Positions 6,026 to 7,497 of a stretch of 7,497 nt of DNA are shown one piece after another. The translations under genes were made by a program, and so were the position numbers. Source of the DNA: JAHFHB01 sp964393875 (GTDB lineage: Bacteria > Omnitrophota > Omnitrophia > Omnitrophales > Aquincolibacteriaceae); NCBI GenBank assembly GCA_964393875.1, contig CAYMUZ010000247.1, positions 1-7,497 of the forward strand, read 5' to 3'. Each line of letters opens with the position of its first letter. Position 1 is the stretch's first letter. The notes beneath the pieces are model-generated. The model saw only the letters and a list, made by a program, of their open reading frames with translations. It was not told the DNA's origin and did no database searches.

Positions 6026-7270
6026 TTAGGCGGTTTGAACGAGCGGTCGCGGTTTAAAAACCGGAGAATCTGTCCCTTCGACAGCCTCGCGAGTCACAAG
6101 ACATTGTCCCACCTCGGTTCGGGAAGGCACCTCATACATGGTATCGAGCATCACAGCTTCCGTGACTGAGCGCAGCGCACGAGCCCCAGTTCCTTTTTTT
6201 ATCGCTTGCTTGGCGATTTCTCTCAAAGCTTCAGGCTCAAATTGCAAATCAACCCCTTCCAGCTCAAAGAGTTTTTGGTACTGCTTTATCAGCGCATTTT
6301 GCGGTTCGGTCAAAATGCGCACAAGATCGTCCTCGGTCAGGCCTTTGAGCGGTGCAATCATGGGAAAGCGGCCGATAAATTCAGGAATAAGTCCGAACTC
6401 AAGAAGGTCTTCCGTTTCGACATATGAAAGCAAATCACCCTCCCTGCGGGATTTCTCAACCAGAGATTCCGCAGATCGAAATCCAAGCGACTTATTCACC
6501 AACCTGCGCTCAATGATTTTCTCAAGCGACGCAAACGTTCCGCCGCAGATGAAAAGAATGTTGCGCGTATTGACTTGAACGTATTCCTGCTGGGGATGTT
6601 TTCGCCCACCCTGAGGGGGCACATTCGCCGTGGTTCCTTCAAGAATCTTCAGCAGCGCCTGCTGCACCCCTTCGCCGGACACATCTCGCGTGATCGAGAC
6701 ATTCTGGGATGTGCGTGCAATTTTGTCGATTTCATCGATATACACGATTCCCTGCTCGGCTTTTTTAACATCAAAATTTGCCACCTGCAGAAGCCGCAAA
6801 ATAACATTTTCGACATCTTCACCCACATACCCCGCCTCCGTCAGCGAGGTGGCGTCGGCAATGGCAAACGGCACATCCATCAGTTTTGCCAGCGTCCGCG
6901 CAAACAGCGTCTTGCCGGAGCCGGTGGGACCGATTAAAAGCACATTGCTTTTTTCAATTTCAACGGCATTCTCTTTGGCAGAAAAACCAATGCGCTTGCA
7001 GTGATTATGCACACTCACCGCAAGCTGCCGCTTGGCCCGCTCCTGGCCGATAATGTACTGATCAAGATGCTCTTTAATTTCACGCGGTTTCAACACCAAC
7101 GGGAGTCCGTCTAGCTCACGCGGCCTCGCCGGCTGAAGGACATCTTTATCGAGAATGTCACTGCAAATACGAATGCAGATATCACAAATGTAGACACCGG
7201 GCCCGGAAAAAATCTTCCGAACATCTTTGCGTTTGTCGCGCCCGCAGAATGAACAGCGTTCTGAAATCAT
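6026..7270 (-). CDS. clpX: ATP-dependent Clp protease ATP-binding subunit ClpX
   Basis: AAA+ hexameric unfoldase that feeds substrates to ClpP or remodels them alone. The 414-residue product has the N-terminal zinc domain with C6-x2-C9 and C29-x2-C32, then H-L-D-Q-Y-I-I-G-Q at 68-76. The ATPase domain has Walker A G-P-T-G-S-G-K-T at 114-121, the pore loop G-Y-V-G-E-D at 147-152, Walker B I-V-Y-I-D-E-I-D at 175-182, the R-K-H loop at 223-225, L-I-P-E-F-I-G-R at 294-301 with the arginine finger R301, and sensor 2 G-A-R-A-L at 362-366. The ClpP-docking tripeptide is L-G-F at 262-264 (I-G-F in E. coli), so ClpP pairing is likely. The ATG is preceded by AGGA 4 bases upstream. No clpP is visible in the remaining 227 bases upstream, where it often sits. 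Two permease genes follow after 5 bases. Confidence 0.97.
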   Translation of the reverse strand: MISERCSFCGRDKRKDVRKIFSGPGVYICDICIRICSDILDKDVLQPARPRELDGLPLVLKPREIKEHLDQYIIGQERAKRQLAVSVHNHCKRIGFSAKENAVEIEKSNVLLIGPTGSGKTLFARTLAKLMDVPFAIADATSLTEAGYVGEDVENVILRLLQVANFDVKKAEQGIVYIDEIDKIARTSQNVSITRDVSGEGVQQALLKILEGTTANVPPQGGRKHPQQEYVQVNTRNILFICGGTFASLEKIIERRLVNKSLGFRSAESLVEKSRREGDLLSYVETEDLLEFGLIPEFIGRFPMIAPLKGLTEDDLVRILTEPQNALIKQYQKLFELEGVDLQFEPEALREIAKQAIKKGTGARALRSVTEAVMLDTMYEVPSRTEVGQCLVTREAVEGTDSPVFKPRPLVQTA

Positions 7271-7338
7271 TACGTCCTAGCCCTCATTTAATTCTTAACT
7301 GCTACTGGAGCTGCCCGACCGCCACTCCCAGACGACCT

Positions 7339-7497
7339 ACTTTCAGCATTGAAATCCCCATCCTGCTGTACCGGGTGGCGAAGGGCGAATGGAAACTCCA
7401 GAGGACGGATGACTCGATGACAGTTGAACGGCGGATTTATAACGACAAGAAACACGCGCCAAAGACCGTCCGGGCACCTTATCCGGATTCCATTAAG
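7339..7497 (+). other. Unresolved edge region: partial open frame of unknown function, divergent from clpX
   Basis: I recognise no gene in the 227 bases upstream of clpX. A plus-strand frame is open from an ATG at 7249, inside clpX, to the window end. From about 7339 its translation looks protein-like, for example I-L-L-Y-R-V-A-K-G-E-W-K-L, then M-T-V-E-R-R-I-Y-N-D-K-K. In this stretch 33 of 53 codons begin with a purine, which is mildly coding-like. No convincing start codon with a ribosome binding site is seen, so it may be a decayed or 5'-truncated gene. The exact antisense frame is also open from 7497 down to a TAA at 7288-7290, 17 bases before the clpX ATG, and could instead be the tail of an upstream operon gene. 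I cannot decide between them and assign no function. Confidence 0.25.

Noticed and set aside
6138..6578. Plus-strand open frame of 146 codons opposite clpX
   Set aside because: It is antisense to strongly conserved ClpX coding sequence, serine/arginine-rich and without family resemblance; it is a shadow of the real gene.
7249..7338. Plus-strand ATG at 7249 as the start of the edge gene
   Set aside because: It lies within the clpX start region, has no Shine-Dalgarno, and the first 30 residues are Cys/Pro/Ser-rich without coding character.

Overview
The window is a dense, single-direction block of bacterial housekeeping genes, all on the minus strand. In transcription order they are clpX, two sugar-type ABC permeases, glmU, prs, rplY (CTC form of L25), pth, rpsF and the first 16 codons of ssb. 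No mobile element, CRISPR array, tRNA or rRNA was found. The order glmU-prs-rplY-pth-rpsF-ssb recurs in many bacterial phyla, so it identifies a bacterium but not a lineage. Protein style, moderate GC and the mosaic operon would suit an uncultured Gram-negative-type lineage (for example the PVC/Omnitrophota area). That placement is a guess and would need a tree.

Right edge, 7271-7497: no recognisable gene. One frame is open on each strand all the way to the window end. Next, clpX (6026-7270) encodes the ClpXP unfoldase. Five bases after its stop begins a pair of binding-protein-dependent ABC permeases (5121-6020 and 4221-5102), with no substrate-binding protein or ATPase gene in view. Five bases after the second permease glmU starts at a GTG, with its ribosome binding site made from the last permease codons. 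glmU overlaps prs by 8 bp. A 79-bp gap leads to rplY, and 4 bp later pth starts at GTG. After pth a bulged hairpin (512-547) probably marks the end of that transcription unit. A 134-bp spacer then leads to rpsF and ssb, and a possible leader hairpin lies just before the rpsF ribosome binding site.

The functions are protein quality control (ClpX), carbohydrate import (permeases), UDP-GlcNAc synthesis (GlmU), PRPP synthesis (Prs), translation (L25, Pth, S6) and replication/repair (SSB). The least expected features are the orphan permease pair wedged between clpX and glmU with near-zero spacing, and a GlmU acetyltransferase site that lacks the usual lysine. A candidate S6 leader RNA and the unresolved right edge also deserve a look. 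I see no clearly new multi-gene system here.
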